From: Actinoallomurus sp050942425
GTDB lineage: Bacteria > Actinomycetota > Actinomycetes > Streptosporangiales > Streptosporangiaceae
Direction of reading: 5' to 3'
NCBI RefSeq assembly: GCF_050942425.1
Contig: NZ_CP192063.1
Span: 3,658,001-3,722,000, forward strand
DNA length: 64,000 nucleotides
Shown here: one piece after another, positions 52,350 through 60,524 of the stretch
Layout: each line of letters begins with the position of its first letter
How positions within the stretch are numbered: the stretch's first letter is position 1
Position numbers and translations under genes: made by a program
Notes under the pieces: generated by a model
Told to the model about the DNA's origin: nothing
What the model saw: only the letters and a program-made list of their open reading frames with translations
Database searches by the model: none

Positions 52350-52378
52350 GAGAAATCGATTTCTGAAATCGATTTCTC
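52350..52378. promoter_or_regulatory. Double palindromic LacI operator
   Basis: Two copies of GAAATCGATTTC, at 52352-52363 and 52365-52376, spaced by one base and flanked by GA/TC so that the whole 29-bp block is itself a palindrome. It lies between the divergent isomerase operon and the LacI gene and should control both. Confidence 0.85.
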
Positions 52379-52463
52379 GGAACGTAGAACCTCGTGCAGG
52401 GTCTGTCAACCCCCGCCGAGCGGTCGTGGACAATGAACCGGGACACGGAGTAGGGGCTGATCA

Positions 52464-53474
52464 ATGGGTCACGTGACGATTCGCGACGTCGCTCGGGCGG
52501 CGAAGGTCTCGCCTGCGACCGTGTCGCGTGTACTGAACACGTCGGAGACCGTCGCGCCGGAGCTGAAGGATCGCGTGCTGGCGGCGGTGAAGGCGCTGGA
52601 CTACCGGCCGAACAGCCAGGCGCGCAGCCTCCGCACCCGGGCGACCACGGTGCTCGGCCTGATCATCTCCGACATCACGAACCCGTTCTTCACGGGGATG
52701 GTCCGCGCGGTCGAGGACCGGGCCAACGAGGCCGGCTACTCGGTCGTGCTGGCCAACGCCGACGAGGATCTGCGCAAGGAGCAGCGCTACCTCGAGGTGG
52801 CCGCCGCCGAGCGGATGGCCGGGGTCCTCCTCTCACCGGCCTCGGTGACCGACACCCGGATCGACGTGCTCGTCGAACGCGGCATCCCCGTGGTGACGAT
52901 CGACCGCCGGCTCCGGACGGCCGCCGTCGACCGGGTCGTGGTCGACAACCGGCGAGCGGCCATGGAGGCGACCCGGCATCTGATCGAGCAGGGCTGCCGC
53001 CGGATCGGCTTCGTCGCCGGGCGGCCCGGGACGACGACCGGCGAGGGCCGGCTCGCCGGGTACAAGACGGCGCTCAAGGAGGCGGGGCTCCCGGTAGAGC
53101 GGGAGCTCATCGTCGGCGGTGACTTCCGCATCGAGGGTGGACGGGAGGCCACCGAGCGCCTGCTGGCGCTGAAGGACGCCCCGGACGGCCTGTTCGTCGC
53201 CAACAACCTCATGACCATCGGCGCGGTCAACGCGCTCGACCAGGCCGGGGTGCGCTGCCCCGACGACCTCGCGCTGGTGGGGTTCGACGACATGACCCCG
53301 GCGCTCGACATGCGCTCCCGGCTCACCGTCGTCAGCCAGCCGACGTACGAGATCGGCCGCCAGGCCACCGAACTGCTGTTGCGCCGGATCGTCGGCGAGA
53401 CCTTCCCCGTCCGCCACATCGTGCTGTCCGCGGACCTGAAGATCCGTGAGAGTTCGCTGCGCGGACGGGCATGA
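52464..53474 (+). CDS. LacI-family regulator of the pentose/GH172 operon
   Basis: A 336-residue regulator. Residues 4-55 form the HTH and hinge (TIRDVARAAKVSPATVSRVL, DYRPNSQARSL), and the rest is a sugar-binding domain (VLGLIISDITNPFF, GFVAGRPGTTTGEGRLAGY, ALVGFDDMTPALDM). It is divergently transcribed from the isomerase operon with the double GAAATCGATTTC site between them, so it most likely represses the operon and itself until pentose or a phosphopentose binds. Confidence 0.92.
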   Translation: MGHVTIRDVARAAKVSPATVSRVLNTSETVAPELKDRVLAAVKALDYRPNSQARSLRTRATTVLGLIISDITNPFFTGMVRAVEDRANEAGYSVVLANADEDLRKEQRYLEVAAAERMAGVLLSPASVTDTRIDVLVERGIPVVTIDRRLRTAAVDRVVVDNRRAAMEATRHLIEQGCRRIGFVAGRPGTTTGEGRLAGYKTALKEAGLPVERELIVGGDFRIEGGREATERLLALKDAPDGLFVANNLMTIGAVNALDQAGVRCPDDLALVGFDDMTPALDMRSRLTVVSQPTYEIGRQATELLLRRIVGETFPVRHIVLSADLKIRESSLRGRA

Positions 53475-53532
53475 ACGCGCGGGCAGGGCGGAGCGAGCGT
53501 TGACGCGGCCCGGCCGTACTGCTTACGGTCGT

Positions 53533-53552
53533 CATACCGACCAGTCGGTATG
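53533..53552. promoter_or_regulatory. TetR-type operator
   Basis: CATACCGAC (53533-53541) and GTCGGTATG (53544-53552) are 9-bp arms separated by CA, a classic TetR-family operator form (ATACCGACcaGTCGGTAT). It lies 53 bases before the acyl-CoA dehydrogenase gene, whose operon includes a TetR gene. Confidence 0.8.
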
Positions 53553-53605
53553 GCCCTGCCCGACGACGGCCGGGCACGGCGACCGGGCTCGCGAAGGGAC
53601 GGCAC

Positions 53606-54823
53606 ATGGACTTCGGATTCGACCAGACGACCAACGAGTACCGTGATCGGCTGCTCGACTTCATGGACTCCCACGTCCATCCCGCCGAGCCCGTCTTCGC
53701 CGCGCAGGCCGCCGAGCGCGCCGGCACCTGGACGACGCCGCCGGTCATCGAGGGTCTCAAGGCCGAGGCGCGCAAGCGCGGCCTGTGGAACCTCTTCCTG
53801 CCGCACAAGGAGCACGGCGCCGGGCTGACCAACCTGCAGTACGCCCCGCTCGCCGAGATCACCGGCCGGTCCCCGCACATCGCCCCGGTCGCCCTCAACT
53901 GCGCTGCCCCCGACACCGGGAACATGGAGATCCTCTCCCTGTTCGGCACCCCGGAGCAGAAGGAGCGGTGGCTGGCGCCGCTGCTGGACGGCGCGATCCG
54001 GTCGGCGTTCTGCATGACCGAGCCGGCCGTCGCGTCCTCCGACGCCACCAACATCTCCCTGCGCATCGAGCGGGACGGCGACACGTACGTCCTGAACGGC
54101 CGCAAGTGGTGGTCGTCGGGCGCCATGAGCCCGGCCTGCGAGATCCTCATCGTGATGGGCGTGACCGACCCGGACGCCCCGCCGTACCGCCGGCAGAGCA
54201 TGGTGCTCGTGCCGAAGGACACGCCCGGCGTCACGATCAAGCGGGGCATGACCGTCTTCGGGTACGACGACGGCACCCACGGCGGCCACGCCGAGATCGA
54301 CTTCGAGGACGTCCGCGTCCCTGTTTCCGGGGTCCTGCTCGGCGAGGGCGAGGGGTTCCGCATCGCGCAGGAGCGTCTGGGCCCCGGGCGGATCCACCAC
54401 TGCATGCGCGCCATCGGCATGGCCGAGCGGGCCCTGGAGCTCATGTGCGAGCGGGTCGTGTCCCGGACCGCCTTCGGCGGCCCGATCGCCGACCAGGGCG
54501 TCGTGCAGGACTGGATCGCCGAGGCGCGCATCCGCATCGAGCAGGCCCGCCTGCTGGTCCTCAAGACCGCCTGGCTGATGGACACCGTCGGCAACAAGGG
54601 CGCCCGCGTGGAGATCTCGGCGATCAAGGCGGCCGTGCCGGAGATGGCGGGCTGGGTGATCGACCGGGCCATCCAGGCGCACGGCGGCGCCGGCGTCTCG
54701 CAGGACTACCCGCTCGCGGACCTGTGGGCCGGAGTGCGCACCCTGCACTTGGCGGACGGGCCCGACGAAGTGCACAAGCGGTCGATCGCCCGCCGCGAGC
54801 TGGCTCCCTACCGGGGGAGATGA
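53606..54823 (+). CDS. Acyl-CoA dehydrogenase
   Basis: A 405-residue flavoprotein. Motifs: FCMTEPAVASSDATNI (FAD and substrate region), the WWSSGAM block, the C-terminal domain GPGRIHHCMRAIGMAERALELM, RTAFGGPIADQGVVQDWIAEARIRIEQARLLV, and the end QAHGGAGVSQDYPLADLWAGVRTLHLADGPDEVHK. It resembles the ACAD11-like/long-chain group of bacterial enzymes and should oxidise an acyl-CoA in the cytosol. Its stop overlaps the start of the TetR gene, and a TetR operator precedes it. Confidence 0.92.
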   Translation: MDFGFDQTTNEYRDRLLDFMDSHVHPAEPVFAAQAAERAGTWTTPPVIEGLKAEARKRGLWNLFLPHKEHGAGLTNLQYAPLAEITGRSPHIAPVALNCAAPDTGNMEILSLFGTPEQKERWLAPLLDGAIRSAFCMTEPAVASSDATNISLRIERDGDTYVLNGRKWWSSGAMSPACEILIVMGVTDPDAPPYRRQSMVLVPKDTPGVTIKRGMTVFGYDDGTHGGHAEIDFEDVRVPVSGVLLGEGEGFRIAQERLGPGRIHHCMRAIGMAERALELMCERVVSRTAFGGPIADQGVVQDWIAEARIRIEQARLLVLKTAWLMDTVGNKGARVEISAIKAAVPEMAGWVIDRAIQAHGGAGVSQDYPLADLWAGVRTLHLADGPDEVHKRSIARRELAPYRGR

Positions 54824-55431
54824 TGGCCTCCGGCGACGACCGCCCGCTGCCGGAGCGGCTGCTGGCGGTGGCCACCCGGCTGTTCGCCGAGAACGGCTAC
54901 GAAGGCACCTCCGTGCAGGAGATCGTCGGGGCCGCCGGCGTGACCAAGGGGGCGATGTACCACTATTTCGCCGCCAAGGACGACCTCCTGTACGAGATCT
55001 ACCATCGGCTGCTGGCGCTGCAGACGGAGCGGTTGCAGCGGTTCGCGAGCGGTCGGGGTCCGGCCGAGGAGCGGCTGCGCGCCGCCGCCGTCGACGTGAT
55101 CGAGACGAGCCTCGCTCACCTGGACGAGGTGACCGTCTTCTTCCGCTCGATGCACCTGCTGCCGGCCGAGAAGCAGAAGGCGGTGCGCGCGGAGCGGCGC
55201 CGCTACCACGAATGCGTCCGCGCGCTGGTCGAGGAGGGGCAGCGGGAGGGGACGTTCCAGGCCGGGGTCCCGGCGGACCTGGCGGTCAACTTCTTCTTCG
55301 GCGCGGTCCACCAGATCAGCACGTGGTGGCACCCCGACGGGCCGCTCGACGCCGTTGCCCTGGGCGACTACTACGTGGGTCTCTTCCTCAACGGACTGCG
55401 GACCGGGAGCGGCGTGTCCGAAAGCCGATGA
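54820..55431 (+). CDS. TetR-family regulator of the acyl-CoA dehydrogenase operon
   Basis: A 203-residue regulator; ATG at 54820 (or the next codon at 54823) overlaps the dehydrogenase stop. Residues 12-58 carry the TetR DNA-binding domain (LLAVATRLFAENGYEGTSVQEIVGAAGVTKGAMYHYFAAKDDLL), and the C-terminal helices fit the KstR2-like acyl-CoA-responsive group (LAVNFFFGAVHQISTWW). It probably binds the CATACCGAC/GTCGGTATG palindrome upstream of the operon and is released by an acyl-CoA. Confidence 0.9.
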   Translation: MMASGDDRPLPERLLAVATRLFAENGYEGTSVQEIVGAAGVTKGAMYHYFAAKDDLLYEIYHRLLALQTERLQRFASGRGPAEERLRAAAVDVIETSLAHLDEVTVFFRSMHLLPAEKQKAVRAERRRYHECVRALVEEGQREGTFQAGVPADLAVNFFFGAVHQISTWWHPDGPLDAVALGDYYVGLFLNGLRTGSGVSESR

Positions 55432-55454
55432 ATCTTTCGCCGCCACTGCGGTAG

Positions 55455-55805
55455 ATGGAGGACATGCGGAAACTCTCATTGGACGCGGTGAGCCGGGAAC
55501 AGCTCGAACGCGCCGGCGCAGGGGCGGCGGGCCGGAGCGCCACGACCGTGTACGGAGGCCATGAGCACGCGCTGAGGCAGACCGTCGTCGCGCTCACGGC
55601 CGGTTCGACGATGGACGAGCACGCGAGCCCGGGGGAGGCGACGGTGCACGTGCTGCGCGGCCGGGTACGGCTCGTCGCCGGAGGCGATCATTGGGAGGGC
55701 CGGACGGGCGACCTGATCGCCGTGCCCGACGCCCGGCACAGCCTCGAGGCGCTCGAGGACTCGGCCGTCCTCCTCACCGTCGTCAAGCTGCCGAACGGAA
55801 CCTGA
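55455..55805 (+). CDS. Small cupin-domain protein
   Basis: A 116-residue single-cupin protein. The metal-site motifs are partly kept: EHASPGEATVHVLRGRVRLVAGG (motif 1, His-x5-Glu-like) and GDLIAVPDARHSLEALEDSAVLL (motif 2 with a His). Starts at 55455 and 55464 are both possible; GGAGG lies only two bases before the latter. Such cupins may bind a small acid or act as dioxygenase-like or storage proteins. No function can be assigned. Confidence 0.75.
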   Translation: MEDMRKLSLDAVSREQLERAGAGAAGRSATTVYGGHEHALRQTVVALTAGSTMDEHASPGEATVHVLRGRVRLVAGGDHWEGRTGDLIAVPDARHSLEALEDSAVLLTVVKLPNGT

Positions 55806-55836
55806 GCGGGGCCGCCCGCCCGGGTACGGACACCCG

Positions 55837-56811
55837 TCAGTCGCCGGTGTGCGGAGAGCTCCGGCTGAAAGCGCGCCGGTACTGGCCGGGGGACACTCCG
55901 ACCACGCGGGTGAAGTGGTGGCGCAGATTCGCCTCGGCGCCCAGGCCGCTGCGCTCGGCGACGCGGCTCAGGGGCTCGGACGTGGACTCGAGCAGTTCAC
56001 GCGCTCGCTGCACACGCTGGGCCAGCAGCCATCGCAGCGGTGACGTCCCGGTCGCCGCGTGGAAGCGGCGGATGAGCGTACGGGGGGTGACGTGCTGCCG
56101 GCGTGCCAGGTCGGCGATGGTGAGGGGCCGGTCGAGGTGCTCGACGGCCCAGTGGAGCAACGGGGCCAGGCCGTCGTCGTCCTGCCGGGCCAGGGGGGTC
56201 TCCACGTACTGGGCCTGGCCGCCCGCGCGGTGCGGGGGCACCACGAGCCGCCTGGCGAGCAGGTTGGCGATCCGGGCGCCGAAGTCCAGGCGGACCAGGT
56301 GCAGGCAGAGGTCGATACCCGCGGCGGTGCCCGCGCTGGTCAGCACGTCGCCGTCGTCGACGTAGAGGACGCCGGGATCGACGGTGACCTTCGGGAATCG
56401 CTGCGCCAGGAGGTCGGCGTACATCCAGTGGACGGTGGCGCGCCGGCCGTCGAGCAGCCCGGCGGCGGCGAGAACGAACGCGCCCGAGCAGAGCGAGACG
56501 ACACGCGCTCCGGACCGGTGGGCCGCACGGACCGCCTCCACCAGGTCGGGAGGCTGGGCGTCATGGACGTCGGCGCAGGCCGGCACGATCACGGTGTCGG
56601 CGTCGGCCAGCCGATCCAGGCCGTGCGTCGTGCCCGCCACGAAGCCGGCCCCGAGCGTGGTGCGGCCCGGCTCGGCGGCGCATATCCGGAAGTCGTAGAG
56701 CCAGGGGTCGGCCAGATCGGGGCGGGCGCGTCCGAACACCTCACACGGGATGGCGGCCTCGAAGATCGGCACATCCTCGGTCACGGCCAATGCCACGGTT
56801 CTAGCGGCCAT
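55837..56811 (-). CDS. GlxA-type AraC-family regulator with DJ-1/PfpI-like domain
   Basis: A 324-residue protein. Residues 1-190 form a DJ-1/PfpI-like domain with the nucleophile-elbow cysteine in VVSLCSGAFVLAAAGLLDGRRATVHW and TSAGTAAGIDLCLHLV. Residues about 215-315 hold two AraC helix-turn-helix motifs (LTIADLARRQHVTPRTLIRRF and PLSRVAERSGLGAEANLRHHF). It is divergent from the MFS exporter and most likely controls it. The effector is unknown. Confidence 0.9.
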   Translation of the reverse strand: MAARTVALAVTEDVPIFEAAIPCEVFGRARPDLADPWLYDFRICAAEPGRTTLGAGFVAGTTHGLDRLADADTVIVPACADVHDAQPPDLVEAVRAAHRSGARVVSLCSGAFVLAAAGLLDGRRATVHWMYADLLAQRFPKVTVDPGVLYVDDGDVLTSAGTAAGIDLCLHLVRLDFGARIANLLARRLVVPPHRAGGQAQYVETPLARQDDDGLAPLLHWAVEHLDRPLTIADLARRQHVTPRTLIRRFHAATGTSPLRWLLAQRVQRARELLESTSEPLSRVAERSGLGAEANLRHHFTRVVGVSPGQYRRAFSRSSPHTGD

Positions 56812-56883
56812 GTCAATATTTTAGCGGTTATCGTCATTCTTGCCACTGGCCCTGGTGGCTCCGGCCCTTGCAGCCTGTGATGT

Positions 56884-58308
56884 ATGACCGAACCCGTGAA
56901 CGTCCAGCGGCGGGCGGGCGCCGTACTGGCGGTCGTGTGCGCGGCCCAGTTCCTCACGATCCTGGATCTGTGGGTGGCGAACATCGCGCTTCCGGTACTG
57001 CGGCGCGACTTCTCCCCGGCGACGCTGCCGGAGGTCTCCTGGATCCTGGACGCCTACGCCATCGTCGTCACGGCTCTGCTCGTCCCGGCCGGGCGCGCGG
57101 CCGACATCGTCGGCCGCCGCGCGAGTTTCCTGGCCGGTCTGATCCTGTTCGGCATCGCGTCCCTCGGCTGCGCGCTGGCCCCGAACCTGCCGGCCCTGAT
57201 CGCCTTCCGGGCGCTGCAGGCGACCGGGGCCGCCGTGCTCATGCCCACCTCGCTCGGGCTCGCGCTGTCGGCCTTCCCCGAGCACCGGCGGGCCACGGCG
57301 GTGGGGATATGGGCCGCCGTGGGAGCGGTGGCGGCCGGCGGCGGTCCGGTGCTCGGCGGGCTGCTCGTCGAGTGGGACTGGCGCTGGATCTTCCTCATCA
57401 ACGTGCCCCTCGTCCTCGCCACCCTGGTGGCAGGCGTCGTCGTCCTGCCCCGTGGCGGCGGTCAGGGAGCCGGTCGGCACGTCGACCATCGGGGAATGCT
57501 CCTCGCGCTCGGGGCCATCGGCCTCGTCTGCACCGCGCTGACCGAGATCCAGGATTGGCCCGCGGTGTGGACCTGGGCGATGCTGACGACGGGGCTCGTT
57601 CTGGCGGCGGCGTTCGTCGCGCACATCCGTCGCCATCCCGATCCCGTGGTGAAGCCACGGCTGTTCTCCGTACGGGCGTTCAGCGCCGGCGCCGCCGGGC
57701 TGGTCACGTACTACGTGGGCTTCGCCGCCATGCTCCTCGGCACCACTCTGCTGCTGACCGAGCAGTGGCACTTCTCGGTCGTCCGGGCCGCGCTCGGCAT
57801 CGCACCCGGTCCACTCGCGGCCGGCGTCGTGTCACCCTTCTCCGGCCGGCTGTCGGCGCGTTTCGGGAAGCGGACCACCATCCTGGCGGGCGCGCTCCTC
57901 TTCGCGATGGCCGGGGCCTGGCCGCTGCTCACCGCCGAGGCGGCCCCTGCCTACCGGGGTGTGGTCCTGCCCGGCATGCTGCTCTGGGGTCTGGCGAACG
58001 CGCTCATCCAGCCGTCGTTGTTCGCCTGTGCCGACACGGTCCCGCGTGCCGATCTGGCGTCGGGGTCCGCGGTGCTGTCGATGGCGCGCCAGTTGGGCTC
58101 CGCCCTCGGCGTGGCCGTGCTGGTCGCCGTGCTCGGCGCGGACCGGACGACCGGCCTGGCCGGTTTCCACCGCGCCTGGCTCGTGGTCCTCATCACCGCC
58201 GGCCTGACGGCCGTCGCCGCTCTCGGCATCGCCGGGCGGGCCGACGGCGCCGAGCTCGCGGAACTCGAGCGAGAGACCGGTCGAGCGATCCAGGAAGCCG
58301 ATCGCTGA
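56884..58308 (+). CDS. MFS drug exporter, DHA2 (14-TM) family
   Basis: A 474-residue membrane protein with about 14 hydrophobic segments. Motifs of the EmrB/QacA group are visible: LDLWVANIALPVLRRDF in TM1, PAGRAADIVGRRASFLAGL (motif A), a FRALQATGAAVLMPTSLGLAL stretch, and GGPVLGGLLVEWDWRWIFLINVPL (motif C of exporters). It would extrude a hydrophobic or cationic compound by proton antiport. The divergent GlxA-type regulator suggests inducible expression. Confidence 0.9.
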   Translation: MTEPVNVQRRAGAVLAVVCAAQFLTILDLWVANIALPVLRRDFSPATLPEVSWILDAYAIVVTALLVPAGRAADIVGRRASFLAGLILFGIASLGCALAPNLPALIAFRALQATGAAVLMPTSLGLALSAFPEHRRATAVGIWAAVGAVAAGGGPVLGGLLVEWDWRWIFLINVPLVLATLVAGVVVLPRGGGQGAGRHVDHRGMLLALGAIGLVCTALTEIQDWPAVWTWAMLTTGLVLAAAFVAHIRRHPDPVVKPRLFSVRAFSAGAAGLVTYYVGFAAMLLGTTLLLTEQWHFSVVRAALGIAPGPLAAGVVSPFSGRLSARFGKRTTILAGALLFAMAGAWPLLTAEAAPAYRGVVLPGMLLWGLANALIQPSLFACADTVPRADLASGSAVLSMARQLGSALGVAVLVAVLGADRTTGLAGFHRAWLVVLITAGLTAVAALGIAGRADGAELAELERETGRAIQEADR

Positions 58309-58455
58309 GATAGCAAACGTTTTCTATGTTGGAAAATGTGCGAATCATGTTCGTATGTCTTCCTTATTGACAGTTTGAGTGCATTCGGGCATTAATTATC
58401 GCCATCTGAACCGGGTGCCTCCGGGAGCGGCAGGCGTGACCAGGGAGTTGGCGTC

Positions 58456-60426
58456 ATGAGGGCGGATTCGGATACGGGCTCGACCATGCCCGGTGGCGGG
58501 ATCACGAGACGCGCGCTGCTGGCCGGCGCGCTCGCCACGGGAGCCGGCGCCGCCGGGATCGCGACGGCGAGGACGGCCACGGCCGAGGAGACGGATCCCC
58601 CCGGACGGTCGTGGTCCGTGATCTCACCGGGTGGGCGACTGCACGCCCGGCTGGCGTGGGGACCGGCCGGCCTGACCTGGGCGGTGAACCTGCACAGGCG
58701 GCCCGTGCTGCTGCCGTCGACGCTCGGGCTGCGGCTGGACTCGGGCGCCGTGCTCGGGCCCGGCGCGACGCTCACCGGGTTCCGCCGCGACCGGATCCAC
58801 GGGCACTGGACGCCGGCGTACGGGCGGCGGGAACGGCTCACCGAGGAATGCGCCGAACTCCAGGTCGACCTGGTCGATCCGGCGACGAACACGGCGTTCA
58901 GCGTCATCCTGCGCGCCTACGACGACGGTGTCGCGCTGCGCTACCTCCTGCGGAACGCTCCCGGAGACGCCGTCACCATCGCCGGCGAACAGACCCGCTT
59001 CCGCTTCCCCACCGGAGCCGTACTGTGGGCGAGCCGCGACGAATCGGACTACAGCGCGGTGTCCCCGGGCGCGATCCCGGTCTCGAGCAACGGAGCCGGC
59101 GACAACGGTTCCCTCGCCGACATCCCCGTCACCGTGCGACTGGCCGACGGCGGCACCGCGTGCATCGCCGAGTCGGCGCGCGAGCACTACCCGCGGCTGC
59201 TGCTCGCCTCGGTGCCGGACGACGCCGACGCCGTCGTGTCGTACCTGGCCACCTCCGCGCAGCGCGGCGGCGGGCCGATCCAGTCGTCGTTCTCGGTCGC
59301 CACGCCGTTCGCCACCCCGTGGCGGACCCTCATCGTGGGCGGCAGCGCCGCCGACCTGGTCGACCGCGGTGACCTCGTGACCACCCTCGCGCGGCCCAGC
59401 GTGCTGGCCGACACGTCCTGGATCAAACCCGGCAAGGCGTTCCGCTGCAACCTCACCACGGCCGAAGGGCTGGCCGGCGTGGACTTCGCCGCGGCACGAG
59501 GCCTGCAGTACGTCGAGTTCGACGCCGGCTGGTACGGCCCGGAGAACAGCCCGAGCTCGGACGCGACCAAGCCCATACCCGCACTGGATCTCGGGCAGAT
59601 CATCGAGTACGGCCGCAGCCACGGCATCGGCGTGATCCTCTACGTCAACCGCATCGCGGCCGAGCGCCAACTCGACCAGATCGCGCCGCTCTATCAGCAG
59701 TGGGGCGTGGCCGGCGTGAAGTTCGGGTTCCTCCTCGAGGGCACGCAGGCGCAGAACGACTGGATCCTCAACTCCATCCGGACGTTCGGCGAACACAAGC
59801 TGCTGGTCAACACCCACGATGACCTGCGACCGGCCGGCCTCGAACGCACGCTGCCCAACTACATCACGATGGAAGGCGTCCGCGGCAACGAGCACTTCCC
59901 GACCGCCACGCACAACGTGACGCTGCCGTTCACCCGGAACGTGGCCGGCCCGATGGACTACACGATCTGCTACGCCCAGTCGCGTGACCAGACGACCAAC
60001 GCCCACCAGCTGGCCATGGCGGCCGTCTACTACAGCGCGCTGGAGTGGATCTACTGGTACGCCAAGCCGAGCCAGTTCGCCACCGGGTATCCGGAGCTGT
60101 CCTGGTTCGACGCGGTCCCCACCACCTGGCAGGAGAGCCGGACCCTCAGCGGCGAGATCGGCGAGCACGTCGTCGTCGCCCGCCGGAACGGCGGCACGTG
60201 GTTCCTGGGCGCGATGACGAACGAACAGGCCCGCACCGTCGAGGTCGGCACCGACTTCCTGGAGCACGGCGAGTGGCAGGCGCACGTGTACGCCGACGGC
60301 GCGCCTGGGAGCGCTCCCCGCGGCACGCCGGTGGTGCTGTCGGAGCGCACCGTACGGGCCGGCGACGCGCTGCGGCTCGACCTGGCGCCGTCGGGCGGGC
60401 AGGCCATCCGCTTCGAACGCCGCTGA
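58456..60426 (+). CDS. Secreted GH97-like glycoside hydrolase
   Basis: A 656-residue protein with a Tat-type signal (ITRRALLAGALATGAGAAG). The N-terminal beta-sandwich (to about 290) has the GH97 features WASRDESDYSAV and SLADIPVTVRLADGGTACIAES. The barrel has YVEFDAGWYG, GVAGVKFGFLLEG, VNTHDDLRPAGLERTLPNY, the acid glutamate in TMEGVRGNE, NVAGPMDYT and an all-beta C-terminal domain. GH97 contains alpha-glucosidases and alpha-galactosidases. The strand that holds the nucleophile Asp in retaining members reads VKFGF here, so the mechanism and even activity need testing. It forms an operon with the following GH43-like gene. Confidence 0.82.
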   Translation: MRADSDTGSTMPGGGITRRALLAGALATGAGAAGIATARTATAEETDPPGRSWSVISPGGRLHARLAWGPAGLTWAVNLHRRPVLLPSTLGLRLDSGAVLGPGATLTGFRRDRIHGHWTPAYGRRERLTEECAELQVDLVDPATNTAFSVILRAYDDGVALRYLLRNAPGDAVTIAGEQTRFRFPTGAVLWASRDESDYSAVSPGAIPVSSNGAGDNGSLADIPVTVRLADGGTACIAESAREHYPRLLLASVPDDADAVVSYLATSAQRGGGPIQSSFSVATPFATPWRTLIVGGSAADLVDRGDLVTTLARPSVLADTSWIKPGKAFRCNLTTAEGLAGVDFAAARGLQYVEFDAGWYGPENSPSSDATKPIPALDLGQIIEYGRSHGIGVILYVNRIAAERQLDQIAPLYQQWGVAGVKFGFLLEGTQAQNDWILNSIRTFGEHKLLVNTHDDLRPAGLERTLPNYITMEGVRGNEHFPTATHNVTLPFTRNVAGPMDYTICYAQSRDQTTNAHQLAMAAVYYSALEWIYWYAKPSQFATGYPELSWFDAVPTTWQESRTLSGEIGEHVVVARRNGGTWFLGAMTNEQARTVEVGTDFLEHGEWQAHVYADGAPGSAPRGTPVVLSERTVRAGDALRLDLAPSGGQAIRFERR

Positions 60427-60524
60427 CGCCCCGCCCCGGCTGAGCGGCCTACGCGACACCGGTCCGGGCGCCCCGGCCCGGACCGGATTCCTCCCCCTGG
60501 ACCGGGGACCCCTGAAGGAGTGAC

